This document shows positions 61,448 to 62,858 of a stretch of 62,858 nt of DNA, in pieces. The stretch comes from JALHOQ01 sp038144835. Lineage in GTDB: Bacteria; Bdellovibrionota; Bdellovibrionia; Bdellovibrionales; UBA1609. Under the pieces are notes generated by a model. It worked only from the letters and a program-made list of their open reading frames with translations, was not told the origin of the DNA and did not search any database. The translations under genes and the position numbers were made by a program. The first letter of the stretch is position 1. Each line of letters begins with the position of its first letter. The DNA is taken from NCBI GenBank assembly GCA_038144835.1, contig JAYQON010000006.1, forward strand, positions 1 through 62,858, in the 5' to 3' direction.

Positions 61448-62779
61448 ATGAAATCTAAATCTTGGAAATACCTACTCGCGGTCGTGATGTTTGTGGCAAT
61501 GGCTATGACATTCGCTCGCGAGCTGACTGGAGCCGCATTTTCAGACTCGTCAACAAGTGTAAGGCAAAGCAATGGCGAGTTTTCCTACGCGGAAGTGTCG
61601 CCTACAGAGGTTGAAGTTCCTCAAACGGAAACCAAGGTCAAATGGGTCGCACCTGACTATAACAAGCAAGAGCGGGCTTTGGGCTGGACTGCACAGACTT
61701 TCGTGCCGCCGGAAGGGATGCGGGAACGCGTTCAATTCTGGAAAGACGTTTACACCAAGTACAGTGCCGATCAGGGTTTACTTCACGATAGCAAATACGT
61801 TCATTTGGTATATGAAAATTTAGACTTTAGTGACATCACCGCGCGAGAAGATTTAAGTCCAAAGCAAAAGGAAAAAATGCGTCGTAAGCGCGTTGACGAG
61901 GCCAAAAAAATAATCGTGAGCCGATTAAAACGTCTGCATGCTCTAAAAAGCGCCGAAGGTCTTGAGGGAGAGGATCGGCGTCTTTTTAAAATGTTTGAGC
62001 AGATAGATGAAGACCAGAAATTTATTTTGGCTTCGCAACGCCGACGTCTGCGTTTTCAGCTAGGGGAACGTGATCAGTTTATGCGCGGAATCTATCAATC
62101 TGGGCGTTATTTGCGTCAAATGGAGGAAATTTTTCGGCAGGAAGGACTACCCATAGAGTTGACTCGTCTTCCTTTTGTCGAAAGTTCTTTCAATTTAAAA
62201 GCACGTTCGAAAGTGGGAGCTAGCGGGATTTGGCAGTTCATGCGGTCCACCGCTCGAATGTATATGCGGCTTGATAAATCTGCTGATGAGCGCAATGATC
62301 CTTTACGTGCAACGCGAGCGGCAGCTCGCAAATTGCGTCAAAATTATGAAATGTTAAAGAGTTGGCCGCTGGCGGTGACCGCCTATAATCATGGTCCGGC
62401 CGGCGTGAAACGTCTTACTGAGAAAATGGGAACTACTGATATTGTTGAGTTGATTGATGTTCGCAAAGGGAGATTTGGTTTTGCCTCTGCGAGCTTTTAT
62501 GCAAGTTTTTTAGCGGCACTTGAGGTCGAAAGAACAGCCATTGAGCATTTTGGTGTGTTGGAGGTGATGCCAGAATTGCGGGGAGCGGAAATTCAAATTG
62601 GTAAAAGCCAATATGCCCGCGATTTTTTGAAATGGTTCAATCACGATATTGAGCTTGCCAAGCGCTTGAATCCGCATTTGAGCGAGCGAGTGTGGTTAAA
62701 CAAAACACCCTTGGCTGGCAGGCATCATTTGCGTGTGCCAGTGTCATTGGAATCGCAAGCTCGCAGTGAACTGCAATAG
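61448..62779 (+). CDS. mltD: Membrane-bound lytic murein transglycosylase, MltD-like
   Basis: 443 aa. N-terminal signal/anchor (residues about 7-30), a helical region, then an SLT domain with catalytic Glu245 in L-P-F-V-E-S-S-F-N, ASGIWQFM and the AYNHGPAG block. C-terminal LysM repeats typical of MltD are not seen, although a short basic end (GRHHLRVPVSLES) resembles one strand of LysM. The frame ends in a normal stop at 62779. It cleaves glycan strands to 1,6-anhydro muropeptides. Seven nt after dacB stop, so the two probably form a wall-remodelling operon. Confidence 0.88.
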   Translation: MKSKSWKYLLAVVMFVAMAMTFARELTGAAFSDSSTSVRQSNGEFSYAEVSPTEVEVPQTETKVKWVAPDYNKQERALGWTAQTFVPPEGMRERVQFWKDVYTKYSADQGLLHDSKYVHLVYENLDFSDITAREDLSPKQKEKMRRKRVDEAKKIIVSRLKRLHALKSAEGLEGEDRRLFKMFEQIDEDQKFILASQRRRLRFQLGERDQFMRGIYQSGRYLRQMEEIFRQEGLPIELTRLPFVESSFNLKARSKVGASGIWQFMRSTARMYMRLDKSADERNDPLRATRAAARKLRQNYEMLKSWPLAVTAYNHGPAGVKRLTEKMGTTDIVELIDVRKGRFGFASASFYASFLAALEVERTAIEHFGVLEVMPELRGAEIQIGKSQYARDFLKWFNHDIELAKRLNPHLSERVWLNKTPLAGRHHLRVPVSLESQARSELQ

Positions 62780-62858
62780 TTAAATTTGAGGCCTTCGGAG
62801 AGTGGCGCGTCAGGAAAAGGAGTGACCCGTTTAGTGACGGCGCCCCGTGCCGCTGAGG

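Noticed and set aside
1..62858. CRISPR array, tRNA/rRNA, insertion sequence or prophage
   Set aside because: No regular spaced repeats, cloverleaf, transposase, integrase or terminal inverted repeats were seen.

Overview
The window (62,858 bp, with one 10-N assembly gap at 1949-1958) looks like chromosomal DNA of a Bdellovibrio-like predatory or periplasm-oriented bacterium (Bdellovibrionota). The evidence is a row of four short (~277 aa) flagellin paralogues with sigma-28-type promoters, a motAB pair, a flagellar cap and decoration operon, many uncharacterised proteins with Sec signal peptides, and a rich set of peptidoglycan and lipoprotein genes. This is an inference from gene content; no rRNA or tRNA is present to confirm it. 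There is no CRISPR array, IS element, prophage or origin. Coding is dense on both strands, with many 4-nt ATGA/GTGA overlaps and frequent GTG/TTG starts.

Layout. 3-641: 3' end of a MeaB-type GTPase. 679-6124: four flagellins with long leaders, structured intergenic DNA and intrinsic terminators. 6161-13836: six consecutive genes for secreted proteins, including a protein with four HNH-associated repeats, a secreted Fic protein and, overlapping it, a protein with an ADP-ribosyltransferase-like N-terminus. 13839-17050: helicase HrpB and a secreted zinc-peptidase-like gene split by a homopolymer frameshift. 17256-24836: flagellar cap/chaperone genes (FlaG-like, FliD, FliS, FliT-like) followed by TPR, Maf-like and GT9-like genes, a probable flagellin-decoration operon. 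24861-29401: cytoplasmic histidine kinase, receiver protein, rsmD, coaD and an aminotransferase. 29504-32376: a membrane-anchored coiled-coil/HTH protein and a secreted unknown. 32448-36337: two related radical SAM proteins facing each other, then an Ssb paralogue and an unknown.

36516-40267: pal, a small lipoprotein, cpoB/ybgF, tsaD, rsmA and smpB as an overlapping operon. 40454-44223: a lipoprotein, an M15-like secreted protein, rluB, an unknown and a coiled-coil protein. 44302-49535: PhoD-like phosphatase, an asparagine-synthetase-like protein and a GT-C glycosyltransferase. 49717-52332: two secreted unknowns and a lipase. 52396-55072: motA, motB and a DEDDh exonuclease with a WYL-like tail. 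55181-62779: a putative secreted cysteine hydrolase, an operon of solute-binding lipoprotein, REC-GGDEF protein and LspA fused to a HAMP-like module, then PBP4 (dacB) and an MltD-like transglycosylase.

The most notable observations are the secreted Fic plus ART-like gene pair inside a run of secreted proteins, the signal-peptide-bearing HNH-repeat protein, the facing radical SAM paralogues, the LspA-HAMP fusion cotranscribed with a GGDEF regulator and a lipoprotein, the A9-tract frameshift in a secreted peptidase, and the structured flagellin leaders. Functions are read from motifs only; no searches were possible.
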